Assembly: GCA_964639535.1 (NCBI GenBank) | Contig: CAZXDV010000014.1 | Coordinates: forward strand, 1 to 25,444 | DNA: 25,444 nt | DNA from: WLWS01 sp964639535 | GTDB lineage: Bacteria; Pseudomonadota; Gammaproteobacteria; Eutrophobiales; Eutrophobiaceae | Reading direction: 5' to 3' | Shown here: positions 8,006 to 16,648 of the stretch, piece after piece | Position numbering within the stretch: position 1 is the stretch's first letter | Layout of the letters: every line of letters begins with the position of its first letter | The notes under the pieces: generated by a model | Databases searched by the model: none | What the model was told of the DNA's origin: nothing | Seen by the model: only the letters and a program-made list of their open reading frames with translations | Position numbers and translations under genes: made by a program

Positions 8006-8443
8006 ATGCTGAATATAATTAGTGTAATAGCATTAATCACGTCCGTCATTACCGTGGCCGTGATCATCCATTTCGAGGTGTTGTCTTCCCTTTCACGCCT
8101 TATGCCCCAAATGAAAATCCGCTATCGCTTTCGTATCGCTATCGGAATTTTTGGCGCACTGGTCGCACACACCCTGGAAGTCTGGATGTTTACCTTCGCT
8201 TACTATTTCATGATTAAGTCCGGCGAGTTTGGCCAGCTGGTCGGAGTCGATAATATAAGCCTTGCAGACTGTGCCTACTTTTCCTTTATTACCTATACGA
8301 CACTGGGCTACGGGGATATCGTACCCATTGGAAACCTGCGATTCCTTGCAGGCCTGGAAGCTCTTACCGGCCTTGTGATGATCACCTGGACAGCATCATT
8401 TATGTACTATGAAATGCAAAAATACTGGAACCACGATGTATAG
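8006..8443 (+). CDS. Small two-pore-helix-type potassium channel
   Basis: A 145-residue inner-membrane protein with hydrophobic segments at about 3-22, 44-70 and 113-135. The last two flank a pore helix and the K+ selectivity filter TTLGYGD (98-104), as in the Ion_trans_2 family. No cytoplasmic RCK/TrkA-N domain follows, so gating is either intrinsic or by a partner. The start lies 3 bases after the NUDIX-ATL stop and the stop is 18 bases before the GST start, which argues for co-transcription. Bacterial K+ efflux systems of the Kef type respond to glutathione adducts; a GST next door makes a similar link conceivable, but this is inference. Confidence 0.87.
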   Translation: MLNIISVIALITSVITVAVIIHFEVLSSLSRLMPQMKIRYRFRIAIGIFGALVAHTLEVWMFTFAYYFMIKSGEFGQLVGVDNISLADCAYFSFITYTTLGYGDIVPIGNLRFLAGLEALTGLVMITWTASFMYYEMQKYWNHDV

Positions 8444-8461
8444 CATTTGGGGATCCCGCTT

Positions 8462-9097
8462 ATGAAACTTTATGACATGAAACTGGCACCAAACCCGCGA
8501 CGGGTCAGGATTTTCATGGCGGAAAAAGGAATCCACGATGTTGAAAAAATTGAAATTAATATTGCAGAGGGGGAAAACCTGCAGGCGGATTACCTGGCGA
8601 TCAACCCCCGGGGCCTGCTTCCAACGCTTGAGCTTGATGACGGCACCCGTCTTGATGAGACTGTAGCCATATGTCGTTACCTGGAAGAGCTATACCCTGA
8701 GCCAGCACTCATGGGCAGGACACCGCTGGAAAAGGCGCAGGTTGAATCCATGCAAAGACACATTGAATTTGACGGACTGATGCCGCTGGCGGATGTATTT
8801 CGCAGTACTGTGCCGTTTTTTTCAAAGCGCGCGATTCCGGGTCAGCCGGCCGTATATCCTTCAATCCCTGAATTAACCGAGCGCAGCCGAAACCGCTTCC
8901 TGGTTTTTCTCGATAACTTCGATGCCCTGATGGCAGACCGCGCGTACGTCGCCGGCGATAGTTTTTCAATCGCCGACATTACGGCCCTGTGTACCATTGA
9001 CTTTGCCCGTGCGGTAAAAATCAGGCTCGACACCACGCATGAGAATGCGAGACGCTGGCATGAGCTGGTATCAGCCAGGGATAGTGTTTCAGCATGA
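8462..9097 (+). CDS. Glutathione S-transferase
   Basis: A 211-residue cytosolic GST. The ATG at 8462 is preferred over an in-frame TTG at 8447 because it is preceded by GGGGA at a suitable distance and gives the normal family start MKLYDMKLAPNPRRVRI. The N-terminal thioredoxin-like domain (1-80) has the NPRRVRIF helix, the cis-proline motif GLLPTLEL, and DETVAICRYLEELYP (usually E-S-x-A-I; here E-T). The all-alpha C-terminal domain contains the N-capping/hydrophobic staple motif SFSIADITAL. GSTs conjugate glutathione to electrophiles; the substrate is not predictable. It is third in the NUDIX-ATL run. Confidence 0.92.
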   Translation: MKLYDMKLAPNPRRVRIFMAEKGIHDVEKIEINIAEGENLQADYLAINPRGLLPTLELDDGTRLDETVAICRYLEELYPEPALMGRTPLEKAQVESMQRHIEFDGLMPLADVFRSTVPFFSKRAIPGQPAVYPSIPELTERSRNRFLVFLDNFDALMADRAYVAGDSFSIADITALCTIDFARAVKIRLDTTHENARRWHELVSARDSVSA

Positions 9098-9116
9098 AAT
9101 ACCGGGTCAAAAACCG

Positions 9117-9497
9117 ATGAACGAAACCGCGAGGTTATTGCTTATCCTGGGAAGCTTTAACTCTGCCCTGGTGGTTGTGCTTGGAGCCTTTGGTGCCCAT
9201 GCACTGAAACACAGGCTGGATGAAAACATGCTGCAGGTATACCAGACAGCCACGCAATACCATTTCTACCATGCGCTGGGGCTACTGATAATTGGTATCC
9301 TGGCACTTCACCTGCCTTCATCCAGTCTGCTTCGATGGTCCGGACTGCTCTTGCTGGCGGGAATAATCCTGTTTTGTGGCAGCCTGTATGTACTGGCACT
9401 AAGTAATCTACGCTGGCCAGGCATGATCACCCCGCTTGGCGGAGTGGCATTTATCCTGGGCTGGGCAATCATGCTACTTGCACTGGTAAAACAATAA
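9117..9497 (+). CDS. DUF423 (YgdD-like) small membrane protein
   Basis: A 126-residue protein with four hydrophobic helices. The ATG at 9117 is preferred: the longer frame from 9039 would overlap the GST gene and adds a non-family N-terminus. Family features are the LGAFGAHALK loop, YQTATQYHFYHALGLL, and ITPLGGVAFILGW near the C-terminus. Function of the DUF423/TMEM256-like family is unknown. It starts 19 bases after the GST stop and is probably the last gene of that operon. It is convergent with batD, with a 10-base gap and no visible terminator. Confidence 0.9.
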   Translation: MNETARLLLILGSFNSALVVVLGAFGAHALKHRLDENMLQVYQTATQYHFYHALGLLIIGILALHLPSSSLLRWSGLLLLAGIILFCGSLYVLALSNLRWPGMITPLGGVAFILGWAIMLLALVKQ

Positions 9498-9507
9498 ATC
9501 ACCCGGG

Positions 9508-11247
9508 TTAATGCTGGATCTTGTAAAGCGGTTTTAATTCGCCAGCGTGCTCTGTGTTCCTGTCTTTCCCGGCGTCCAGGTATTCACTGAATAGTTTCCA
9601 AAGTGCATCTCCCTGCCAGTCACCACCATCCCGGGAATACAGGCTGTCATTCAATTTTGCTATCTCTGCCGCCAGCGGCGCCGGGCAATGCCCTGCAATG
9701 CCACCGAGACTGGCTGGCGCGTCCTGGCCCCAGTTCAACCTCGCCCAGGCGAGCAGGGCCTGTTTCGATGCGCCCGGGTTATTACCCGCACACGCTGCCT
9801 TTAACTCGGACAGAACTGTGCGGAGTTTTAAACCCCGTTCATTGTCTTCCTCACGAGGTGAAGAAGCCCTCGATTGTTTCCACCATAAAAACAGGGTGAG
9901 CAACCACGCCAGGGCCAGACCTGCACTCAGCCCTCGCCAGATACCACCATCGGTCACCTGCATTTCCGGGCCCGGCGCGCTTCCAGTTTCTGCCGGCTCT
10001 TCTACCTGCAAGGGATCCAGCTGAGGTGCTGTGACCTCGGCTTGTTGCCCGGGCACGCTGCTACTACCGGCGGCTGCCTGTACCTCGACTTCGCGTGCAG
10101 GCAACTCCGCGTATTCCAGCCGGTCTTTCTCCGTGTTCCACCAGGGTATTTTTATTGCCGGCAAGGTATATCTACCGGCTTGTTCAGGAATAATGGCGGT
10201 TTTTTCCTGCCGGGTGGCGGTGGTGCCGTCCGCCTTTTTCTCGTCATTCATGGCAGGCTGATCGGGATAAAGCTTGAACCCGGGGACCTGCCATTCATCG
10301 AGTACCGGAAGCTGGCTGGCGACCTGCCCCTTCGCATTAAGTGTAAGGGTCCGTGTAATGGGTTCACCAGCCTGGAAAACGGGTGGTTCTTTTGACCATG
10401 TTTCGTTCAGCAACAGCAGCTTTGCAGGTAACCAGTTTTGTCCCGGAAAGGAACCAGGTACCGGCCTGACATCAAGACTCAACCGTTCAGAGCGCTCTAC
10501 AATCGTTCTTGGTTCGGGCCCGAAAGGGTCAAATATGGAAAATGCACTTCGGCTTGTTTGTCCCTGGAATGTTACCGGTTCAATAGATACGCGTCCGCTG
10601 GCCAGTGGATATATCGCGTAGCGTCGTTCAATCACTTCATATCTCTTGCCGGCACGACGCACCTGGTAACGCTTGTCTTCATCGATGCGTTCTACAATTG
10701 CGTCAGCATCAAGTTGTGGAACCTCAGTGAGACTGGCATTGGATACCGCCACGGAAAGAAATAGCCGTACCGTGTAAATGACTTCGGCCTGCACATAAGG
10801 TGACGGCTCATTCACTTCCACTTCAAGAAAGATATCTTCACCGCTACCGGGCTTTGAAATACTTCCACGCCCGGTTTTCACATTCACAAATGATGGCTGG
10901 CTACGGTCCTTGCCAAAACTTATTGACGGAATGACCAGCTTGCCCTCACGGCGCGCCAGGGCTGTAAGTTTCCATGTCTTGGTGGAACTGATTTTTCCAT
11001 TAACAATACTCATGTTACTGCTGCTGCTTCGGGAAAGGATCTGAAAGTCCTTTTGCAGGGGTGAAAAATCCGGGTCGTCATCCACTGAACCATCGCTTTC
11101 AAATATCATCACGAAAGATTCATTTAGTCCCACGTCCTGCCTGTCTGTTTTGACAGTGATGGTTGTCGCCTGTGATAGCTGGACATGTAGCAGGATGACC
11201 AGTGAAACAAGTCCCTGGAAAATAGTTCTTGTTGAAATCTTTACCAT
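9508..11247 (-). CDS. batD: BatD family protein
   Basis: A 579-residue protein with a signal peptide (1-27, cleavage after SQA) and a large extracytoplasmic beta-rich region. A proline/glutamate-rich linker (about 390-430) is followed by a single membrane helix near 437-456 and a cytoplasmic tail. This is the BatD/YfbK-associated layout: an oxygen-tolerance-type protein with N-terminal domains starting TTITVKTDRQDVGLNESF. It is last in the moxR-bat operon, and its ATG overlaps the stop of the upstream batB/C gene by 7 bases (ATGGTAA). Bat proteins were first linked to aerotolerance in Bacteroides; the molecular role is unsettled, with envelope-stress or metal/peptidase chaperone functions proposed for MoxR-VWA systems. 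Confidence 0.9.
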   Translation of the reverse strand: MVKISTRTIFQGLVSLVILLHVQLSQATTITVKTDRQDVGLNESFVMIFESDGSVDDDPDFSPLQKDFQILSRSSSSNMSIVNGKISSTKTWKLTALARREGKLVIPSISFGKDRSQPSFVNVKTGRGSISKPGSGEDIFLEVEVNEPSPYVQAEVIYTVRLFLSVAVSNASLTEVPQLDADAIVERIDEDKRYQVRRAGKRYEVIERRYAIYPLASGRVSIEPVTFQGQTSRSAFSIFDPFGPEPRTIVERSERLSLDVRPVPGSFPGQNWLPAKLLLLNETWSKEPPVFQAGEPITRTLTLNAKGQVASQLPVLDEWQVPGFKLYPDQPAMNDEKKADGTTATRQEKTAIIPEQAGRYTLPAIKIPWWNTEKDRLEYAELPAREVEVQAAAGSSSVPGQQAEVTAPQLDPLQVEEPAETGSAPGPEMQVTDGGIWRGLSAGLALAWLLTLFLWWKQSRASSPREEDNERGLKLRTVLSELKAACAGNNPGASKQALLAWARLNWGQDAPASLGGIAGHCPAPLAAEIAKLNDSLYSRDGGDWQGDALWKLFSEYLDAGKDRNTEHAGELKPLYKIQH

Positions 11248-13076
11248 TGTTTTTTACCTGGATCGTGCTGGCCCTGCCTCTGTTTGTACTGGTACAGGAA
11301 CTTTCTTCGCAGAAGGCCCGCCGGGTCGTCCGGGATACGGCGTAACCACTGTTCAGTTGCCCGCTCTTCCTCGTTCTGTTCATTTTGTTGTGCCTGGGCC
11401 AGTTGAGCTTCCTCTTCTGCCGCTTCTTTTTCTTCCTCGGCACCGGGCTCAGGCTGCTGCTGTGATTCCTGTTCCGCCTGCTGTTCCTCTTCCGGTTCGG
11501 GCTGTCCTTGCGCCTGCTCCTGTTCATCATTATTTTCCATATCCTTATTTCCATTTCCAGCCTGCTCGGATTTTTGTTCATCCTGTTGCTGTTGATCTTC
11601 GCCCTGCGAATCGCCCCCTTGTTGTTCCTGCTGCTCTTGCTGCTCCTGCTCCTGTTCCTGTTCGCGCTGATCGTCCTGGTTCTGACCAGATTGCTGCTGT
11701 TGTTGTTGCTGTTTTTCCAGTTCCTTCTCGAGTAACTCCTTGTTAAAACGGGCATCTTCATGATCCGGGGCCAGGCGCAGCACCTCCTCATATTTTTCTA
11801 TTGCTTTTTCGTACTGCCCCATGCGCGCAAGGGCATTACCCTTGTTGTACAGGGACAGCTGATCTTCCAGTGTGTCGAGGGACTCCAGTGTAGAGTCAAA
11901 TTCACCATTACGATATTGCGCTGCCGCTTTCCACGCCGGGTCCTGAAACAGTGCTGCAGCAGCCCCGGTATTGCCATTCTCCATTTCCCTTAGTGCACGT
12001 TGGTCATCACGTAACCACAGGCTATCCCACTCAAATGCCTCTACCCTGTCGGGAACGGGCAATAGCAGGAAACAAACTGCCAGCATGTAACCGCGTCTGA
12101 ATGCCAGGGCGGCCAATGGCAATAACAGCAATAACAACCACGGCCCCTGTTCCCTCCAGGTGTCAGTCTCAAATTCCGTTGAAACCTCCTGTTCACCTCT
12201 CAATGTACTACTCATGGCCTTCATCAGCAGGTTGATATCTCCGTCATCCGTCGTCATCTTCCTGTATATACCACCACCGGCACCAGCCGTTTCTCGCATA
12301 CCCTGTTCCTCGAGCACAGGAATGACGATTTCCCCCCTGGCATCCTTCAAAAAGCTTCCATCATCGTTAAGTATCGGTGCGCCGTGCCTGGAACCAATAC
12401 CAAGCACAAATATTCGATAACCCCGGGCTTCCAGTTCTTCAGCAACCGGTGCTGCGAGGGCACTGTCAATCTCGTCGCTGATCAACAGGATATTACCGCT
12501 GGCGTGCCCCGCACCCTTCAAAAGCTCTTGCGCTTTTCGAAGTGCGAGATCGGGACGACTGCCCTGTGCAGGCATGATAGAAGTAGTAAGCGCAGGCAAC
12601 TGGGAGTTAATGGTTGCCACATCGTCAGTCAGGGGCGTTACAGTGAATGCATCTGCAGCATAGACCAGCAGGGCCAACTGACCTTCACCGTGTTGTCGAA
12701 GTATGTCCGCAATCTTGAACTTTGCCCGCCCAAGCCGGCTGGGCGAAACATCATTGGCATCCATTGAGCGGGAAAGGTCGAGCGCGATTACAAGTGCACT
12801 CTGCCGGTTGAAGACAGGTTGCGGTAGCCTTTCCCAGGCGGGACCGGCAAGGGAGAGAATCGCGAGTGTACCGCACAGGGCAGTGAGAATGATTGGCAAG
12901 CTTCGAGACCCGCGAGTTCCGCCAATGAGCATGTGAGGTAGCAGGTGGCTGTCACACACGGCTTCCCAGCTTCGGTTTCCAAGCCGTTTTTTTATCATCA
13001 GCCAGGTGACTGCGAATAATACCGGTAACAGGCCCAGCCACATTGGTCTCAAAAAATGAAATTGCTCAAGGTCCAT
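11241..13076 (-). CDS. batB: BatB-BatC fusion: VWA domain plus TPR and Q/E-rich tail
   Basis: A 611-residue membrane protein. Two N-terminal helices (about 13-28 and 60-78) precede a von Willebrand A domain (about 92-290) with an intact MIDAS: D100-x-S102-x-S104 and the T150-type loop in TPLTDD. Further helices lie near 311-340, then TPR-like repeats around 395-450 (NKGNALARMGQYEKAIEKYE). A glutamine/glutamate-rich low-complexity stretch follows (456-572), then a conserved-looking end, EQWLRRIPDDPAGLLRRKF. In Bacteroidetes, BatB (VWA) and BatC (TPR) are separate; here one chain carries both, as is usual in gammaproteobacteria. The ATG shares its A with the batA stop (TGATG), so translation is probably coupled. 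The VWA domain should bind a metal-dependent ligand in the periplasm or membrane plane. Confidence 0.93.
   Translation of the reverse strand: MDLEQFHFLRPMWLGLLPVLFAVTWLMIKKRLGNRSWEAVCDSHLLPHMLIGGTRGSRSLPIILTALCGTLAILSLAGPAWERLPQPVFNRQSALVIALDLSRSMDANDVSPSRLGRAKFKIADILRQHGEGQLALLVYAADAFTVTPLTDDVATINSQLPALTTSIMPAQGSRPDLALRKAQELLKGAGHASGNILLISDEIDSALAAPVAEELEARGYRIFVLGIGSRHGAPILNDDGSFLKDARGEIVIPVLEEQGMRETAGAGGGIYRKMTTDDGDINLLMKAMSSTLRGEQEVSTEFETDTWREQGPWLLLLLLPLAALAFRRGYMLAVCFLLLPVPDRVEAFEWDSLWLRDDQRALREMENGNTGAAAALFQDPAWKAAAQYRNGEFDSTLESLDTLEDQLSLYNKGNALARMGQYEKAIEKYEEVLRLAPDHEDARFNKELLEKELEKQQQQQQQSGQNQDDQREQEQEQEQQEQQEQQGGDSQGEDQQQQDEQKSEQAGNGNKDMENNDEQEQAQGQPEPEEEQQAEQESQQQPEPGAEEEKEAAEEEAQLAQAQQNEQNEEERATEQWLRRIPDDPAGLLRRKFLYQYKQRQGQHDPGKKQW
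11361..11711. repeat. CAG/CAA/GAA-rich low-complexity tract inside batB/C
   Basis: On the minus strand this stretch encodes residues 456-572 of BatB/C, mostly Q, E, P and A. Long runs such as QQQQQQQ (456-462) and EQEQEQEQQEQQEQQ (472-486) are built from CAG, CAA, GAG and GAA codons. The composition opens long ORFs in other frames (a leucine-rich one on plus, an arginine/asparagine-rich one on minus) that are artefacts. Such tracts can change length by slippage; whether this one does cannot be told from one sequence. Confidence 0.85.
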
Positions 13077-14062
13077 CAGCGGATCCTTCCACTTTGCTTC
13101 AGCGCGAGCAGCACGGCAGATATAACCAGGGCAAGGGCAAGCGGCCAGTGATACAGGGACTGGCGGGGCCGGAATCGCTTTGCGTCCCGTTCGATGGGCT
13201 CCAACCTGTCGAGTTCTTCATAGATTTTTTCAAGCTCCTCGGTGTCGCGCGCTCGAAAATATCGCCCGCCTGTCTTCTCCGCTATCGCCGTCAGGGTGAC
13301 TTCGTCGAGGTCAGCTGAAGGATTAACTTTTCTGTTACCCAGGAAGCTGCGAATTACCATTTCATCGGCGCCGACACCGATGGTGTATATCCTCATGCCC
13401 TGCTCCGCGGCCATTTCCGCAGCTTCAACAGGTTCAACGACACCTGCGGTATTTGCCCCGTCAGTCAGGAGTATCAGAATTCGATTGCTGTTTTCGTGCT
13501 TCCTCAGTCTCTTGACTGCAAGCCCTATAGCATCTCCGATGGCTGTAGCGGTGCCCGCCAGGCCTATAGCAGATTCGTGCAGCAGTGTTCTCACCGTTTC
13601 ACGATCCAGCGTAAGCGGTGTTTGCTGGTATGCCTGTTCACCAAAAAGTATCAGGCCAATGCGGTCCCCTATCCTGCGATCAATAAAGTTGCCAGCGACG
13701 TACTTCGTCGCGACCAGCCTGTTGACCTTTTGGCCTTTCAGAAAAAAGTCCTGCTCTTCCATGCTGCCGGACAGGTCCACCGCCAGCATCAGGTCCCTGC
13801 CACTGACCGGTATTTCAACAAGTTCGCCAAGCCACTGTGGACGCATACTGGCCAGTACAAGCATCAGCCAGGCCAGTGCCGCGAGCCAAAGCGGCCAGCG
13901 CCTGGATTTCTTCGCAGTACCGGGTTCACTGGTATCGAAGTCCTCGATAAAAGGGACCCTTAGCGCAGCCTCGGCTGCGCTTGTCGCCGGAGCAAGCCAG
14001 CGCCTTACCAGCCATGGTAAGGGTAGTAACAGGCAAAGTAGCGGCCATTCAAAATGAATCAT
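13076..14062 (-). CDS. batA: BatA: membrane-anchored VWA protein
   Basis: A 328-residue protein with hydrophobic segments near 5-20 and 57-71, a VWA domain from about 88 to 285, and a C-terminal helix near 308-325. The MIDAS is complete: D96-x-S98-x-S100 in VDLSGSM, a threonine in the TPLTLD loop, and the LLTDGANTAG strand carrying the last aspartate. Its ATG overlaps the DUF4381 stop by 4 bases (ATGA), and its own stop shares a base with the batB/C ATG. It probably acts with BatB and the MoxR ATPase as a membrane complex; the partners are inferred from gene order. Confidence 0.94.
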   Translation of the reverse strand: MIHFEWPLLCLLLPLPWLVRRWLAPATSAAEAALRVPFIEDFDTSEPGTAKKSRRWPLWLAALAWLMLVLASMRPQWLGELVEIPVSGRDLMLAVDLSGSMEEQDFFLKGQKVNRLVATKYVAGNFIDRRIGDRIGLILFGEQAYQQTPLTLDRETVRTLLHESAIGLAGTATAIGDAIGLAVKRLRKHENSNRILILLTDGANTAGVVEPVEAAEMAAEQGMRIYTIGVGADEMVIRSFLGNRKVNPSADLDEVTLTAIAEKTGGRYFRARDTEELEKIYEELDRLEPIERDAKRFRPRQSLYHWPLALALVISAVLLALKQSGRIR

Positions 14063-14559
14063 GTCTTTAATTCATCCCTGGCGTTGACGAGCTGGTTCAG
14101 CCATCTTCGGCAGAGCTCAACAAAAGGCTCCAGCTCAGCACTCTCACTTTGTGGTCGATAGGGAGCATCCAGCAGGATGCGGCCGGGGCCATTACTGAAT
14201 GGGTGATCGTCAAAGGGAAGATCCAGGAAACTCAGCCAGTCTTCACCGGTGAGACTGGCACTGTCTGCGCGGGGCAGGATACTGATGCTCATTCGCCGAA
14301 GAAGTATGGAAACATCAGCCACGAACCTGCGCGAATCACGGTGCTGATCAAATTCCACCTGCAGTCGATCAAGCTCTGCCTGGGCCATGTAGATGGCAGA
14401 TCTCTTCAAGCGGCGCTGGCGCCAGCGCCACCAGCAAACAAGTGCGATGCCGGTGACCAGTATCAGTAGCAGCAACCACCAACCCGGTGCTGGCGGCCAC
14501 CACCCGGGCTCTGCCGGCAAATGGATATCCCTCAGGGGTAACTCGGATGGATCAGTCAT
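14059..14559 (-). CDS. DUF4381 membrane protein of the bat operon
   Basis: A 166-residue protein with a short N-terminal stretch containing DIHLPAEPGWWPPAPGWW, one membrane helix (about 28-44), an arginine-rich stop-transfer segment (RWRQRRLKRS) and a cytoplasmic domain with a WLSFLD motif. This is the DUF4381 pattern, a family found almost only between DUF58 and VWA genes of MoxR/Bat loci. It starts 5 bases after the DUF58 stop and overlaps batA by 4 bases. Function is unknown; a scaffold for the VWA proteins is a guess from context. Confidence 0.88.
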   Translation of the reverse strand: MTDPSELPLRDIHLPAEPGWWPPAPGWWLLLLILVTGIALVCWWRWRQRRLKRSAIYMAQAELDRLQVEFDQHRDSRRFVADVSILLRRMSISILPRADSASLTGEDWLSFLDLPFDDHPFSNGPGRILLDAPYRPQSESAELEPFVELCRRWLNQLVNARDELKT

Positions 14560-14564
14560 TTTCG

Positions 14565-15491
14565 CTACTTCAGTCCGAGACCACTCTGCAAAGTGCTTAA
14601 TGGATCGTCTTCCGTGGAGCAGTTGACCAGGTGTATGCCACCCTTTTTTGAGAGTCGCTGCAGCCTCTCCTGGTGTGCGAGAAAATTATTTCGATGACGC
14701 TCGGCAAAGGAACGGTCGTAGGTATCCAGCATCCGCTCCTGCTGGCCATCACTGACCCGGTAAAGCCCGGCCGTTGGCAAGGACTGCTCCAGCTGGTCAT
14801 ATAAAAAAATCATCACGATGTCGGTATGCCTGCTCAACAACACCAGCTGGGATTCGCACTTGTCGTCCATGTTACGAAAATCACTCATCATGAATACAAG
14901 GCTGCCGGGGCGAGCCAGGCGACGTAGACGCACAAGGGACCTGTACAGGGTTGCGGGATCCCGCTTTGGCTGACTGTCAACATTCCAGCTCGGATGACTA
15001 ACGACCTGGTTAATCAGGCGTAATACACCCGTTTTACCGCGGTAGGGCTTTATTTCATGGTGCACCTCGTCGGAAAAAATCAATCCTCCAACACGATCCC
15101 CGTGATGAGTCGCACCCCAGGCAACCAGGCTTGCCAACCTTGCCGCGATGACCGACTTGTAACTGCCGCGCGTGGCAAAAAACATGCTTGCACGCAAATC
15201 AAGCCAGACAAAAACCTGTCTTTCCCGCTCCTCGCGGAAAAGCTTCGTGTGGGTCTTGCCGCTTCGAGCGGTGACCCGCCAGTCAATGTTTCGAATGTCG
15301 TCCCCTGGCTGGTAAAGACGGGACTCATCAAACTCCATTCCACGACCCTTGAATGGTGACTGGTAGTTACCACTTTGCCTGGCAAGGATTTTCTCTGAAC
15401 CCAGGGGTAGAAAAGGTGCATATCGACTCAGTTGAACGAGCGCCGGCACGCTTACCCGTACCGCCTGGTCTGTTTCCTGTGATTGCTGCAT
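14565..15491 (-). CDS. DUF58 protein (degenerate VWA fold)
   Basis: A 308-residue soluble protein with the DUF58 signature at 50-76 (RGMEFDESRLYQPGDDIR, then NIDWRVTAR). The following VWA-like fold has VWLDLRASM (94-102), so the usual D-x-S-x-S metal site is altered to D-L-R-A-S, and FMMSDFRNMDD further on. DUF58 proteins nearly always accompany MoxR ATPases. The gene lies 64 bases downstream of moxR and 5 bases upstream of the DUF4381 gene, same strand. The start at 15491 gives a normal family length. Confidence 0.92.
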   Translation of the reverse strand: MQQSQETDQAVRVSVPALVQLSRYAPFLPLGSEKILARQSGNYQSPFKGRGMEFDESRLYQPGDDIRNIDWRVTARSGKTHTKLFREERERQVFVWLDLRASMFFATRGSYKSVIAARLASLVAWGATHHGDRVGGLIFSDEVHHEIKPYRGKTGVLRLINQVVSHPSWNVDSQPKRDPATLYRSLVRLRRLARPGSLVFMMSDFRNMDDKCESQLVLLSRHTDIVMIFLYDQLEQSLPTAGLYRVSDGQQERMLDTYDRSFAERHRNNFLAHQERLQRLSKKGGIHLVNCSTEDDPLSTLQSGLGLK

Positions 15492-15555
15492 TTAGAATCG
15501 GTAACTCAAGTTAATCGCACACTCTTTTAAAACTGCTGCAGGCACGGCCGGGCCA

Positions 15556-16524
15556 CTAGGGAACAGGAATACGGGAAATGAGCTCAGAGATAACGTGGTC
15601 GGCGGTAATGCCTTCGGCTTCGGCCTCGTAATTCAGGATAAGACGATGTCTTAAGACATCGTAGGCAATGGCCTGGATATCTTCTGGTGCGACGTAATCC
15701 CTTTCCGCAAGCCAGGCATGTGCGCGGGCACACCTGTCCAGGGTGATGGTAGCCCTTGGACTGCCGCCAAACTGCAGCCATTCCGCAAGGTCATCACCGT
15801 AGACACCTGGTTGCCTGGTTGCCAGCACCAGTTGCAACAGGTACTGCTCGAGGTTCTCTGCCATGTAAATCTCGAGAACTTCCTGGCGCGCGCTAAAAAT
15901 GGACTGCTGGCTGACAGGTTTAAAGCTGGACAGGTTTTCGCTGGATTCAATTTGCGCTTCCTCGCGCGACAGTTGCAGGATCTTTTGTTCATCCTCAGCC
16001 CTGGGATAATCAATACTCACGTGCATGAGAAATCGATCCAGTTGCGCTTCAGGCAGTGGATAGGTGCCTTCCTGTTCTATCGGGTTTTGTGTCGCCATGA
16101 CCAGGTAAAGCTGCGGCAGGTTGTAGGTCTCTCGGCCGATAGTAATTTGTCGCTCGGCCATGGCTTCGAGCAGGGCCGACTGGACCTTGGCGGGCGCACG
16201 ATTAATCTCGTCAGCGAGTACCAGGTTATGAAAAAGTGGCCCCTGCTGAAACACAAAGGTGCCATCCTGTGGTCGATAGATTTCCGTACCTGTCAAATCC
16301 GCCGGTAGCAGATCGGGAGTGAACTGGACCCGGTGAAAATCACCTTCGATACCCTCGCCCAGCACTTTGACAGCCCTGGTCTTGGCAAGGCCCGGTGCAC
16401 CTTCAACCAGCAGGTGCCCATCTGCCAGTAATGCAATTAGAAGACGACTAACCAGTATTTCCTGGCCGATGATCTGTTCACCGATATATTGTTTTAGTTG
16501 CTGGATATCCGTTTTTGCAGACAT
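15556..16524 (-). CDS. moxR: MoxR family AAA+ ATPase
   Basis: A 322-residue AAA+ ATPase. It has Walker A GAPGLAKT (42-49; the MoxR form with A in place of G before K48), Walker B LVLADE (D105, E106) followed by INRAPAKVQSALLEAM, sensor 1 N147 in ATQNPIEQEGTYPLPEAQ, an arginine finger in LDRFLMH, and a C-terminal lid domain. MoxR proteins act as chaperones or remodellers with VWA-domain partners, which are encoded directly downstream here. It is first in the operon. A weak promoter (TATAAA near 16553-16558 on the minus strand) lies about 30 bases upstream of the ATG; the Shine-Dalgarno sequence is poor. Confidence 0.95.
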   Translation of the reverse strand: MSAKTDIQQLKQYIGEQIIGQEILVSRLLIALLADGHLLVEGAPGLAKTRAVKVLGEGIEGDFHRVQFTPDLLPADLTGTEIYRPQDGTFVFQQGPLFHNLVLADEINRAPAKVQSALLEAMAERQITIGRETYNLPQLYLVMATQNPIEQEGTYPLPEAQLDRFLMHVSIDYPRAEDEQKILQLSREEAQIESSENLSSFKPVSQQSIFSARQEVLEIYMAENLEQYLLQLVLATRQPGVYGDDLAEWLQFGGSPRATITLDRCARAHAWLAERDYVAPEDIQAIAYDVLRHRLILNYEAEAEGITADHVISELISRIPVP

Positions 16525-16622
16525 GCTTCATTTCTCTTAATTAAGTACCGCTTTATATTGACTAGTGGCGCAAGGCAAAATTCCATCCGCTTACCTGCTC
16601 AATTCCATGTCACAGCCTGTAA

Positions 16623-16648
16623 TTGGCGCCAGGCTCAATAAGCGCCAA
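16623..16648. promoter_or_regulatory. Perfect dyad in the divergent moxR / coiled-coil gene region
   Basis: TTGGCGC (16623-16629) and GCGCCAA (16642-16648) form a perfect 7-bp inverted repeat around 12 bases. No T-run follows on either strand, so an operator is more likely than a terminator. The 299-base gap between the two divergent operons (16525-16823) also holds the 10-bp palindrome CCCGGCCGGG at 16688-16697 and an AT-rich stretch before the rightward gene. Nothing in the gap looks like a gene. Confidence 0.35.

Noticed and set aside
9039..9116. N-terminal extension of the DUF423 protein
   Set aside because: It overlaps the GST coding region in another frame and does not resemble the family start; the ATG at 9117 does.
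11120..11791. 223-codon arginine/asparagine-rich minus-strand ORF and overlapping leucine- or proline-rich plus-strand ORFs
   Set aside because: They are out-of-frame readings of the CAG/GAA-rich tract in batB/C; the VWA-TPR frame is the real one.
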